From an uncultured Oscillospiraceae bacterium (GTDB taxonomy: Bacteria > Bacillota > Clostridia > Oscillospirales > Oscillospiraceae), in NCBI GenBank assembly GCA_944387035.1, contig CALXDJ010000064.1, forward strand, positions 1 through 39,319: a DNA stretch of 39,319 bases, read 5' to 3'. Of this stretch, positions 24,696 to 32,207 are shown one piece after another. The translations under genes were made by a program, and so were the position numbers. Under the pieces are notes generated by a model. The model made no database searches. It saw only the letters and a program-made list of their open reading frames with translations, and was not told the origin of the DNA. Numbering within the stretch: position 1 is the stretch's first letter; each line of letters begins with the position of its first letter.

Positions 24696-25523
24696 ATGGC
24701 GAGAATTGTGGAAGTGACAGACCTGACGGCACCGGGGCCGGATGTATTTGCGGGACTGACGGAAGGACAGCTGCGCAGCCGCCGGGACGCGGAGCTGGGG
24801 CTGTTTATTGCGGAAAGTCCCAAAGTGATTGCCCGGGCGTTGGATGCGGGCTATGAGCCGATTTCCCTGCTGATGGAGCCCCGGCAGATCGAGGGACAGG
24901 GACGCGAAATTTTGGAGCGGTGTCCGGATGTTCCGGTCTATACGGCACAGCGGGAGGTCCTGGCGGAACTGACGGGATACCCGCTGACGCGGGGCGTGCT
25001 GTGCGCCATGCGGCGCAGGCCGCTGCCGGAGGTGGAGACCCTGTGCCGGTCCGCCCGGCGCATCGCGGTACTGGAAGGGATCGTGGACTCTACCAACCTG
25101 GGGGCGATTTTCCGATCCGCTGCGGCGTTGGGGATTGATGCGGTCCTGGTCACGCCGACCTGTACGGACCCGCTGTACCGCCGGGCGGTGCGGGTGAGCA
25201 TGGGAACGGTGTTCCAGGTGCCCTGGACCCGGATCGGCACCGAGCCGGGAGACTGGCCGGATGATGGACTGGCCCGGCTGCGGGCCATGGGCTTTGCCAG
25301 CGCAGCCATGGCGCTGCGGGAGGAATCCCTGAGCATGGAGGATCCCCGTCTGCGGGCAGTGGACAAGCTGGCCGTTGTGCTGGGAACAGAAGGAGACGGG
25401 TTATCCGATGGAACCATTGCCCGGTGTGATTATACGGTGCGGATCCCCATGGCCCGGGGTGCGGACTCTTTGAATGTGGCGGCGGCCAGCGCGGTGGCAT
25501 TCTGGGAGCTGCGGGCCCGGTGA
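24696..25523 (+). CDS. TrmH/SpoU-family RNA 2'-O-methyltransferase
   Basis: A 275-aa protein with an N-terminal substrate-binding domain (FIAESPKVIARALDAG near residue 35) and a SPOUT methyltransferase domain. The three SPOUT motifs are visible: motif 1 STNLGAIFRSAAALGIDAVL, motif 2 VLGTEGDGLS and motif 3 IPMARGADSLNVAAASAVAF. The last contains the S-L-N-V-A core that binds S-adenosylmethionine in the trefoil knot. It should methylate a ribose in rRNA or tRNA; the position cannot be told. The ATG at 24696 has a weak AGAGG site and fits the family N-terminus; the frame upstream runs through the promoter. It is divergent from the DUF134 operon and 27 bases before the next gene, so the two may be co-transcribed. 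Confidence 0.9.
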   Translation: MARIVEVTDLTAPGPDVFAGLTEGQLRSRRDAELGLFIAESPKVIARALDAGYEPISLLMEPRQIEGQGREILERCPDVPVYTAQREVLAELTGYPLTRGVLCAMRRRPLPEVETLCRSARRIAVLEGIVDSTNLGAIFRSAAALGIDAVLVTPTCTDPLYRRAVRVSMGTVFQVPWTRIGTEPGDWPDDGLARLRAMGFASAAMALREESLSMEDPRLRAVDKLAVVLGTEGDGLSDGTIARCDYTVRIPMARGADSLNVAAASAVAFWELRAR

Positions 25524-25550
25524 GCAGGGACAGACGGCAGGGAGGCGGCT

Positions 25551-25946
25551 ATGAACTATCCGGCCTATTATGAAACGGATGTATTGAGGTATTTTTCGGC
25601 CAACCCCATGGAGCAGACGTTTTATGAGGTGCTGGTCCGTCAGATGGATGCCTGCATGCCGGAGGCGTCGGTGAAGGTTCAAAAGAGCCAGATCAGCTTT
25701 TATGACCGGCATCTGTTTGCGGCGGCATCGATTCCCCTACGGCGTAAGAAGAATTGGCCGAACACATGCCTTTTGGTGACATTCGGCCTTTCCCACCGGG
25801 TGGAGGATCCCCGGATTTCCGTGGCGGTGGAGCCGTATCCCAACCGCTGGACCCATCATGTGCTGATCTCGGAGTCTGATCAGATCGATGCGCAGCTGAT
25901 GGCATGGTTGGAGGAGGCCCGGACATTTGCCCGAAGCAAACGGTAA
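25551..25946 (+). CDS. DUF5655-like small protein
   Basis: A 131-aa protein with GGAGGCGGCT just before the ATG. It has no signal peptide or membrane segment. The pattern VKVQKSQISFYDRHLFAAAS, then basic RRKKNWPN, VTFGLSHRV and WTHHVLISESDQID resembles the DUF5655 or related small domain found in Firmicutes, which lacks an established function. The family assignment is from memory and moderate. It lies 27 bases after the methyltransferase and 61 bases before csoR, on the same strand, and could belong to either transcription unit. Confidence 0.6.
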   Translation: MNYPAYYETDVLRYFSANPMEQTFYEVLVRQMDACMPEASVKVQKSQISFYDRHLFAAASIPLRRKKNWPNTCLLVTFGLSHRVEDPRISVAVEPYPNRWTHHVLISESDQIDAQLMAWLEEARTFARSKR

Positions 25947-26007
25947 GTGGTTTGTAGTGCTTGCCGTATGAGAATTTTTGTTGGACGAGATGGAGGCGTG
26001 AGAAGAG

Positions 26008-26283
26008 ATGAAGCAGTGTATGGATGCAGAGAATCTGCATCGGCGGCTCAAGAAGATCATCGGACAGATCCAGGCCATTGACCGGATGGTGGACGAGGAT
26101 GTGCCCTGTGAGGATATCCTTTCTCAGATCAATGCGGCCAAGTCCGCTCTGCACCGGTGCGGCCAGGTGGTGCTGGAGGGACATATCCGGCACTGTGTCC
26201 GGGATGGGATTGAGCACGGAGACGCAGAACAGACCATTGCCAATTTCACCAAAGCGGTAGAACGCTTTGCGAATATGAAGTAA
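26008..26283 (+). CDS. CsoR/FrmR-family metal-sensing repressor
   Basis: A 91-aa protein, an all-helical DUF156 (CsoR/RcnR/FrmR) repressor. The metal site residues are C34, H59 and C63, with the C-x24-H-x3-C spacing of copper-sensing CsoR. However, the residue before the first cysteine is Pro (VPCEDIL) instead of the Tyr (second-shell ligand) found in the other CsoR of this window. It could therefore sense Cu(I) less typically, another metal, or a reactive small molecule. A terminator follows, then a promoter and operator before a P-type ATPase gene, so it very likely controls that ATPase. The ATG is preceded by GGCGTGAGAAGAG. Confidence 0.9.
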   Translation: MKQCMDAENLHRRLKKIIGQIQAIDRMVDEDVPCEDILSQINAAKSALHRCGQVVLEGHIRHCVRDGIEHGDAEQTIANFTKAVERFANMK

Positions 26284-26286
26284 CTC

Positions 26287-26320
26287 ATACCGGCTGCCGG
26301 AAGGCGGCCGGTATTTTTTC
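26287..26320 (+). terminator. Terminator after the first csoR gene
   Basis: ATACCGGC (26287-26294) pairs with GCCGGTAT (26307-26314), followed by TTTTTT. It immediately precedes the ATPase promoter. Confidence 0.8.
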
Positions 26321-26349
26321 TTGACAGGAGACAGGTGTGACGATATAGT
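26321..26349 (+). promoter_or_regulatory. Promoter of the HMA-less P-type ATPase gene
   Basis: Consensus TTGACA (26321-26326), a 17-base spacer and TATAGT (26344-26349). Confidence 0.85.
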
Positions 26350-26354
26350 ATACA

Positions 26355-26372
26355 TATACCCCTATGGGTATA
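26355..26372. promoter_or_regulatory. CsoR-type operator at the ATPase start site
   Basis: TATACCCCTATGGGTATA has 7-bp perfect inverted arms (TATACCC/GGGTATA) and sits directly after the -10. It matches the GC-tract plus flanking AT-half style of CsoR-type operators. Confidence 0.8.
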
Positions 26373-26384
26373 AAGGAGGGCGTT

Positions 26385-28286
26385 ATGGAGAAACTGGAAC
26401 GTGTGTTGGCGTGGGGAGGCATCCGGCGGGATGTGGCATTTCTGGTTATTTCGGGTGCGGCACTGCTGCTTAGTATTGTTCGGGTGGAGCTGCTGCCCTT
26501 TGATCCGGCATGGATTGCCATCGTTTTTTGCGGAATTCCCATTGTGCTGGAAGCAGTAATTGGTTTGGTGACGGCCTTTGACATCAAGGCGGATGTGCTG
26601 GTTTCCATCGCTTTGGTGGCTTCGGTGGTGATCGGGGAGACCTTTGCCGCCGGAGAGGTGGCCTTTATTATGCAGCTGGGCGCGCTGCTGGAGGAGCTGA
26701 CCGTGGCCCGTGCCCGGGCAGGAATTGAGCGGCTGGTACATCTGACACCACAGACAGCCCGGGTGCTTGCCGAAGGGGAGGAACGGGTGATCCCTGCTGA
26801 AAAGGTACAGGTGGGAGATCTGCTGCGGGTGCTGCCCGGTGAGACCGTACCGGTGGACGGGGTGATTCGGACCGGACAGACTTCCATCAATCAGGCGGTG
26901 ATGACCGGGGAGTCCATGCCGGTGGACAAAGGACCGGGGGATCCGGTGTCCAGCGGAACGGTGAACCAATTTGGTTCCTTTGACATGGAAGCAGTGAAGG
27001 TGGGAGAGGACAGCTCTATCCAGAGGATGATCCGGCTGGTGCAGTCGGCAGACGCCGGGAAGGCCCGGATTGTCGGAATTGCGGACCGGTGGGCCACCTG
27101 GATCGTGGTGATCGCCCTGAGTGCGGCGGCTTTGACATGGCTGGTGACGGGACAGATCATTCGGGCAGTGACCATCCTGGTGGTGTTTTGCCCCTGTGCG
27201 CTGGTGCTGGCCACGCCAACGGCCATTATGGCTGCCATCGGAAACGCAACCCATCACGGATTTCTGGTCCGGGAGGGGGATGCCCTGGAGCGGCTGGCGG
27301 ATGTCGCCCGGGTGACCTTTGATAAAACCGGAACCCTGACCCAGGGGACGCCACGGGTGACGGCAGTGGAAAGCGGACTGCCCCAAGTGGATGCGCAGAC
27401 GCTGTACGGTTGGACTGCCGCGGCGGAAGGCCGTTCGGAGCATCCTGTCGGGCGGGCCATTGCTGCCTGCTACCGGGAGAGTACCGGAGAGACGCTGAAA
27501 AAAGCAGAGAACTTTACTATGCTGCCGGGCAGGGGCGTACAGGCCCAGGTGGAGGGGCGGCAGATTACGGCCGGGAATGCAGCCTTGCTTCAGGATTTGG
27601 GGATTCCCCTGCCGGAGTGGATGCGCCAAAAGGCACAGTACCATCTGGAGCGGGGATGTACAGTCATCTATCTGGCGGTGGATGGGCAGGCCGCCGGGAT
27701 TGCGGCGCTTTCCGATACCCCGCGTCCGGAGGCGGCCGAAACGGTGCAGGCGCTGCGCCTGTCCGGCGTGGAACCGGTGCTGCTGACTGGAGATCATGAG
27801 CGGGCGGCCTTGCAGGTGGCGGAGCAGATGGGGATTCAAGAGGTGCGGGCAGGCTGTCTGCCGGAGGATAAGCTTGCGTATATCCGGAGCTGTGAACAGG
27901 CAGGGCAATCGGTGTGTATGATTGGGGACGGGATTAACGATGCACCGGCATTAAAGACCGCCCATGTGGGGATTGCCATGGGCGGCGTGGGCAGTGACAT
28001 TGCGGTGGACGCGGCGGATATTGTGCTCATCAACGATGAGATTCGGGAGCTGCCGCATTTGTTCCGGATCTCCCGGCGGATGATGCGGACGATCCGGTAT
28101 AACCTGACCTTCTCCATGGGACTGAATGCTGTGGCCATTGTGCTGGCTATGACCGGCATTTTAAATCCGGTAGTCGGTGCTTTGGTCCATAATGCGGGGT
28201 CGGTGTTTGTCATCGCCAATTCCGCCCTTTTGTTGCGCTGGGGCGGGAAAAACCGAGCGGGCGGTGCGCCGACGGAACACAGGTGA
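26385..28286 (+). CDS. Heavy-metal P-type ATPase without N-terminal metal-binding domain
   Basis: A 633-aa P1B-ATPase that should export a metal ion across the membrane, using ATP. AAAGGAGG precedes the ATG at 26385. The protein starts directly with membrane helices; no CxxC heavy-metal-associated domain is present. Visible motifs: TGES in the actuator domain (MTGESMPVDK), CPC at residues 269-271 in the transport helix, phosphorylated D313 in DKTGTLT, SEHPVG and GDGINDAP near 514. The last membrane helices read NPVVGALVHNAGSVFVIANS. That HN-plus-N arrangement differs from the K/D pattern of Zn/Cd pumps and from the CopA pattern, and recalls CtpC-like pumps. Specificity is therefore open. It is controlled by CsoR through the operator upstream; a terminator follows. 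Confidence 0.9.
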   Translation: MEKLERVLAWGGIRRDVAFLVISGAALLLSIVRVELLPFDPAWIAIVFCGIPIVLEAVIGLVTAFDIKADVLVSIALVASVVIGETFAAGEVAFIMQLGALLEELTVARARAGIERLVHLTPQTARVLAEGEERVIPAEKVQVGDLLRVLPGETVPVDGVIRTGQTSINQAVMTGESMPVDKGPGDPVSSGTVNQFGSFDMEAVKVGEDSSIQRMIRLVQSADAGKARIVGIADRWATWIVVIALSAAALTWLVTGQIIRAVTILVVFCPCALVLATPTAIMAAIGNATHHGFLVREGDALERLADVARVTFDKTGTLTQGTPRVTAVESGLPQVDAQTLYGWTAAAEGRSEHPVGRAIAACYRESTGETLKKAENFTMLPGRGVQAQVEGRQITAGNAALLQDLGIPLPEWMRQKAQYHLERGCTVIYLAVDGQAAGIAALSDTPRPEAAETVQALRLSGVEPVLLTGDHERAALQVAEQMGIQEVRAGCLPEDKLAYIRSCEQAGQSVCMIGDGINDAPALKTAHVGIAMGGVGSDIAVDAADIVLINDEIRELPHLFRISRRMMRTIRYNLTFSMGLNAVAIVLAMTGILNPVVGALVHNAGSVFVIANSALLLRWGGKNRAGGAPTEHR

Positions 28287-28312
28287 GAGTCCTGGAATCA
28301 AAATGATCGAGA

Positions 28313-28351
28313 AAAGCCAGACGGCACGGATTCGGTGCCGCCTGGCTTTTT
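28313..28351 (+). terminator. Terminator after the first P-type ATPase gene
   Basis: AAAGCCAG pairs with CTGGCTTT, with an inner stem (GGCAC/GTGCC) and a GATTC loop, ending in TTTTT. Confidence 0.85.
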
Positions 28352-28485
28352 GAGTGGGGCAATCCTCCGGGCGGCTGACAAAGGATTTGCTGCAGGAAAA
28401 TGCGATTGGAAGTGCTGACATGGGAAGCATATCCGTCTGTTTGTCATCATGGAAGAGGGAGCGAGTGAAAAATTTATCAAAAAGA

Positions 28486-28526
28486 TTGTTAAAAAAATTG
28501 ACAAGTATGGAGATTTGGTCTAAACT
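28486..28526 (+). promoter_or_regulatory. rex promoter with overlapping candidate Rex site
   Basis: TTGACA (28498-28503), a 17-base spacer and TAAACT (28521-28526). A 19-base site TTGTTAAAAAAATTGACAA (28486-28504) overlaps the -35. It resembles the Rex consensus TTGTTAA-N4-TTAACAA but has one extra spacer base and one mismatch. Confidence 0.6.
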
Positions 28527-28553
28527 AGATAAGAAAATAACTGGGAACCTTGG

Positions 28554-29198
28554 ATGGGAGTGACTGTTTTGAAGAAAGAGAACATTTCCGACGCCGTGAT
28601 CCGGCGCCTGCCCAGATATTACCGCCAGCTGACGGATCTTTGTGCCAGGGGGGTTGTGCGGATTTCATCGCATTCCCTGGGACAGGAAATGAATATTACG
28701 GCCTCGCAGATCCGGCAGGATTTCAGCTGCTTCGGGGAATTCGGACAGCAGGGATATGGTTATAACGTTGAGGAGCTGCGGGCGGAAATCGGCCATATTC
28801 TGGGTGTGGACAATGACCACCACCTGATTATGATCGGCGTAGGCAATCTGGGACATGCGCTGCTGCAAAACTTCCGCTTTTCTCAGACTGGCTTCTCCGT
28901 CGACGCTGCGTTTGATATTTCTCCCACGGTGGTGGGAACCACGGTCAATGGTGTGCCGATCTATGCCATGGCGGATTTGGATAGTTATATTCGGGAACAC
29001 AGCGTGGATGTGGTGGTGCTGACGGTGCCGCAGTCTGTGGCCCAGGAGACGGCTGACCGGATCATCCGGCTGGGCGTGCGGGGCTTCTGGAACTTTACCA
29101 ATGTGGAGCTGGTGAGCAGTGATCCCGATGTGAAGTTTGAGAACATTCATTTTGCCGACAGTTTGCTGACACTCAGTTATCGGATTGCCAATCGCTGA
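28554..29198 (+). CDS. rex: Redox-sensing transcriptional repressor Rex
   Basis: A 214-aa protein that senses the NADH/NAD+ ratio and represses fermentation or respiration genes. The N-terminal winged helix is seen (SDAVIRRLPRYYRQLTDLCA, then MNITASQIRQDFSCFGEFG), then a Rossmann domain with IMIGVGNLGHALLQNF near residue 92 (GxGxxG-type NADH-binding turn) and a C-terminal domain-swap helix (FADSLLTLSYRIANR). The start is uncertain: the ATG at 28554 has only a weak upstream site, while the TTG at 28569 (LKKENISDAV) matches the usual Rex start and has GGGAG upstream. It likely regulates itself through the overlapping site. Monocistronic, or co-transcribed with the following SLH gene 40 bases away. 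Confidence 0.93.
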   Translation: MGVTVLKKENISDAVIRRLPRYYRQLTDLCARGVVRISSHSLGQEMNITASQIRQDFSCFGEFGQQGYGYNVEELRAEIGHILGVDNDHHLIMIGVGNLGHALLQNFRFSQTGFSVDAAFDISPTVVGTTVNGVPIYAMADLDSYIREHSVDVVVLTVPQSVAQETADRIIRLGVRGFWNFTNVELVSSDPDVKFENIHFADSLLTLSYRIANR

Positions 29199-29238
29199 CT
29201 TGCTGCGGTTCCAGCGGAGACGACGAAAGGATTCACCA

Positions 29239-30318
29239 ATGAAGATCAAAAAAACCGTTTTGTGTTTGCTCTTGTGTGCCGCGCTGGGGGCTGCTGCGTT
29301 GGCCGCCGGTGGGACGGAGGACCCGTTGGTATCCCTTTCCTACCTGGCGGGGACCTTCAGCAATACCGTGGACCGGGAGATTGAGCAGCGTTTGGACGCT
29401 TCAGACGCCGCCATCAGTTCCGGATCCGGAAGCGGCAGCACAGCCAACATCGCCTCTTCCTGGACGGAGCAGCGGCTCAAGCGCGGCGACTGCCTGACGG
29501 GCAGTACCGGTACCAGCGTGCTGGTGCTGGCAGGCAATGTGCAGGTGAACGTTTCTTCCGGCACGGTGGTGGATGTTTCTGCGGGAACAACGGTTTCCAG
29601 CGGAGCAACGCTTTCAACCGGTCATCGCTACATGGCGGCGGAGGACACCATGGCCCAATTTGTGGTGACGGGAAAGACCGCAGTGGTGGATTATCAGGGA
29701 CCGTATGCCCTGAGCTACTCCGGTGAGACGGATTATAATGCCATGGCATCTGCGCTCAAGACCTTGCACCTGTTTCAGGGCAGCCTGACCGGCTACGGAC
29801 AGGGCTATGATCTGGAAGCCGCGCCGACCCGGCTGCAGGCACTGATCATGTTTATCCGGGTGCTGGGAGAGGAGGAGCAGGCGCTGGCCTGGAGTGGAAC
29901 GACTCCCTTTACGGATATTCAGCCGGGCTCCCAGGCGGAACGCTACGTGGGCTATGCGTACAGCAAGGGCTATACCAACGGATACAGCGCCACACAATTT
30001 AAGCCCGCCGGTGCGGTGAATGCGTACCAGTATACAGAGTTTGTCCTGCGTGCCATGGGATACAGCTCCGCTTCCAACACCAATCTCTCGGATACGCTGG
30101 AGCGGGCTGTGAGCTGCGGCGTGCTGACTGCGGGAGAGTCCGCCATGCTGCAAAGCGATCCGTTCCTGCGCGCGGAGCTGGTGTATATCTCCTACTATGC
30201 GCTGGATGCCATCACAGCCTCCGGCGTGACACTGGCTTCCGAGCTGGAGAGCAAGGGGGTGTTCACCAGCGGAGAGCTGGAGAGCGCCCGATCCATGGTC
30301 AGCAGCTGGAGACTTTAA
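29239..30318 (+). CDS. Secreted SLH-domain protein
   Basis: A 359-aa protein with a clear signal peptide: KIKK, then a hydrophobic stretch to about residue 23, ending in AALAAG. Residues about 55-75 are a low-complexity serine/glycine linker (SSGSGSGST). There follows a serine- and glycine-rich beta-looking region (VLVLAGNVQVNVSSGTVVDV, TTVSSGATLSTGHRYMAAED). The C-terminal half contains an S-layer homology unit: PFTDIQPGSQAERYVGYAYS, KGYTNGYSATQFKPAGAVNA and YQYTEFVLRAMGYS. SLH units bind secondary cell-wall polymers and hold proteins at the surface. Only one clear SLH unit is visible, where three are usual; a second degenerate one may lie on either side. Function unknown. The ATG at 29239 has AAAGGA upstream. 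Confidence 0.8.
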   Translation: MKIKKTVLCLLLCAALGAAALAAGGTEDPLVSLSYLAGTFSNTVDREIEQRLDASDAAISSGSGSGSTANIASSWTEQRLKRGDCLTGSTGTSVLVLAGNVQVNVSSGTVVDVSAGTTVSSGATLSTGHRYMAAEDTMAQFVVTGKTAVVDYQGPYALSYSGETDYNAMASALKTLHLFQGSLTGYGQGYDLEAAPTRLQALIMFIRVLGEEEQALAWSGTTPFTDIQPGSQAERYVGYAYSKGYTNGYSATQFKPAGAVNAYQYTEFVLRAMGYSSASNTNLSDTLERAVSCGVLTAGESAMLQSDPFLRAELVYISYYALDAITASGVTLASELESKGVFTSGELESARSMVSSWRL

Positions 30319-30402
30319 GAAAGATCGGAACATCCTGCACACCGGTGCATACGATGAAGTGAGACCGCTTCTCGCGGCCAACATTTCTTAGGAGGTCCCG
30401 AT

Positions 30403-30540
30403 ATGTGCAATAATGGTTTTGGTGGCGGAAACTGCTGCTGGATTATCATCCTGCTGATCATCATCTGGTGCTGCTGCGGCAATAGCAGCGGCTGCGGCTG
30501 TGGCTGCAACAGCGGCTGCAATTCCAACTCCTGCTGCTGA
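30403..30540 (+). CDS. Cysteine-rich membrane micro-protein, 45 aa
   Basis: A short gene with a strong AGGAGG eight bases before the ATG. The protein starts MCNNGFGGGNCCW, has a single very hydrophobic helix of about 10 residues (IIILLIIIW) and ends with a Cys/Gly/Ser/Asn-rich tail with motifs CCCG, CGCGC and CNSNSCC. About a quarter of the residues are cysteine. It resembles the small YjcZ-type sporulation or spore-coat proteins in general layout, but the cysteine density is unusual and no homologue is claimed. A stable hairpin follows 25 bases downstream. It lies 84 bases after the SLH gene. Confidence 0.65.
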   Translation: MCNNGFGGGNCCWIIILLIIIWCCCGNSSGCGCGCNSGCNSNSCC

Positions 30541-30565
30541 TTGATTCCCTGCCTTTCATAAGAAT

Positions 30566-30592
30566 GGGCCCCGGACCAATGGTCCGGGGCCC
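30566..30592 (+). terminator. Hairpin after the micro-protein gene
   Basis: A perfect 12-bp stem GGGCCCCGGACC/GGTCCGGGGCCC with an AAT loop. The T run is poor, so it may be a terminator or a 3' stabilising structure. Confidence 0.6.
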
Positions 30593-30653
30593 TGCGTTTA
30601 TCGTAAGAAGAACAGCCAAACGCTGCCGCTGGATTCCATTCGTGTGGAGAGCA

Positions 30654-31028
30654 TCAGGCCTCCGGTGCGGAATCGGAAGCAAAAAAGCCGAAGGCCTCAT
30701 CGAAACGCGCCTGTGCATAGGCAGTGACGTCGGCAGTGTAGGCCTCGTAGGCATCTACCAGACGTACAGCCTCCGGGGTCAGCACGGCGCCGCCGCCATG
30801 AACGCCGCCGGTAGAGGAGACCAACAGCTTGCAGCCAAAGACTTCTTCCGCTGTGCGGATGATCCGCCAGGCCTTGGAGTACGCCATTTCCATGGAGGCT
30901 GCGGCAGCCCGCAGAGAGCGGTGTTCCTGTACCCGGCGCAGGAGCGTGGCAACACCTGGGCCAAAACAGCGCAGATCTTCTCCAGCGTACAGGCGGATTG
31001 TCAGCTTCAAACGCAGTGCCCGGTTCAT
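30654..31028 (-). CDS. ModE-like N-terminal winged-helix regulator
   Basis: A 124-aa protein matching the DNA-binding domain of ModE/LysR-type regulators: a winged helix with FGPGVATLLRRVQEHRSLRA, AAASMEMAYSKAWRIIRTAE and a wing with GVHGGGAVLTPEAVRLVDAY. The molybdate-binding (MOP) domains of ModE are absent, which is common in short Clostridia homologues, so the signal is unknown. The ATG at 31028 has GAGGTG six bases upstream. It is divergent from the aldo/keto reductase and may regulate it; no operator was identified. Confidence 0.85.
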   Translation of the reverse strand: MNRALRLKLTIRLYAGEDLRCFGPGVATLLRRVQEHRSLRAAAASMEMAYSKAWRIIRTAEEVFGCKLLVSSTGGVHGGGAVLTPEAVRLVDAYEAYTADVTAYAQARFDEAFGFFASDSAPEA

Positions 31029-31089
31029 ATGCTTCACCTCTCAAACGGCCAGGGCCGGTCTTTTTTTATTTTATCATACCCCGGATAAT

Positions 31090-31117
31090 TTGCAAATGGG
31101 GAAAAGTGTGCTACAAT
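31090..31117 (+). promoter_or_regulatory. Promoter of the aldo/keto reductase gene
   Basis: TTGCAA (31090-31095), a 16-base spacer and TACAAT (31112-31117), 53 bases before the ATG. Confidence 0.55.
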
Positions 31118-31169
31118 ATTGGAAAATCATCCAGCTCCGCCGCCAAGGCGGCGGGCGGAAGGAGTGCTT

Positions 31170-32195
31170 ATGGAAAAAATCAGATTGGGCCGCACGGACC
31201 TGATGGTCTCCCGCACGGCTTTTGGTGCGCTGCCCATTCAGCGCATTTCCCAGGCTGAGGCCTGCGCTCTGGTCCGCCGGGCCTATGAGGCCGGGATCAA
31301 CTATTTTGATACCGCCAACGCCTATACAGACAGCGAGGAGAAGCTGGGCGAGGCGCTGCACGACGTGCGTCAGAACGTGGTCATCTCCACCAAGAGCGGC
31401 GGAAAGGATAAAAAGACCGTATTGGCCCATATTGAGCAGAGCCTGCGCAGTCTGCGCACGGATTACATCGATTTGTTCCAGTTCCATAATCCTGCGGTGC
31501 TTCCGGATCCCAATGACCCGGACGGCCCCTTTGCCGCTGCGCTGGAGATGCAGAAAAAAGGCTACATCCGCCATATCGGCATTACGAACCACCGGATGAA
31601 GGTGGCCCGGGAGGCCATTGACTCCGGACTGTATGAGACTCTGCAGTTCCCGTTTTGCTACTTGGCCTCTGAAGAGGAAGTGGAGCTGGTCCGGCTGTGT
31701 CAGGAGAAAGATCTGGGCTTTATTGCTATGAAGGGCCTCTCCGGCGGCTTGCTTAACAATGCTGAAGCCTGTTACGCCTTTATGCGCCAGTATCCCAATG
31801 TGGTGCCGATTTGGGGCATTCAGCACGAATGGGAACTGGATCAGTGGCTGGAGCTGTCCCGCCGGGATCCGGCCATGACGCCGGAGCTTCAGGCGGTGAT
31901 TGAGCATGACCGGAGTGAACTGGCGGGGAACTTCTGCCGCAGCTGCGGGTACTGTCTGCCCTGCACGGCGGGAATTGATATTCCCCAGGCAGCCCGGATG
32001 AGTGCACTGCTGCGCCGCTCGCCCTATCAGCCTTATATGAGCGATGAATGGCATGAGAAGATGCATCGGATTGAAGAGTGCGTCCACTGTGACGCCTGCA
32101 AGAGCCGCTGCCCGTACGGGTTGGACATTCCCAACCTGCTGGTGAAAATGCTGGCCGACTACGATGCGTTTTACGCTCAGCATCACGGTGAATGA
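31170..32195 (+). CDS. Aldo/keto reductase with C-terminal 4Fe-4S ferredoxin domain
   Basis: A 341-aa protein. The ATG at 31170 has GGAAGGAG upstream. The (beta/alpha)8 NAD(P)H-dependent reductase fold shows the catalytic tetrad: D47 (NYFDTANAY), Y52, K75 (ISTKSGG) and H106 (FQFHN). At the C-terminus two cysteine clusters, CRSCGYCLPC and CVHCDACKSRCPYG, are expected to bind two [4Fe-4S] clusters, as in the ferredoxin-containing subfamily of aldo/keto reductases from anaerobes. Electron transfer to or from ferredoxin is therefore likely; the substrate is unknown. It is followed 12 bases later by a small hypothetical gene and then a zinc-ribbon membrane protein, forming an operon. Confidence 0.9.
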   Translation: MEKIRLGRTDLMVSRTAFGALPIQRISQAEACALVRRAYEAGINYFDTANAYTDSEEKLGEALHDVRQNVVISTKSGGKDKKTVLAHIEQSLRSLRTDYIDLFQFHNPAVLPDPNDPDGPFAAALEMQKKGYIRHIGITNHRMKVAREAIDSGLYETLQFPFCYLASEEEVELVRLCQEKDLGFIAMKGLSGGLLNNAEACYAFMRQYPNVVPIWGIQHEWELDQWLELSRRDPAMTPELQAVIEHDRSELAGNFCRSCGYCLPCTAGIDIPQAARMSALLRRSPYQPYMSDEWHEKMHRIEECVHCDACKSRCPYGLDIPNLLVKMLADYDAFYAQHHGE

Positions 32196-32207
32196 GGAGA
32201 GAAAACC

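Noticed and set aside
26124-27908. A 594-codon open frame antisense to csoR and the P-type ATPase
   Set aside because: It is a shadow of two clear genes; it crosses a promoter and a terminator and has no recognisable domain.
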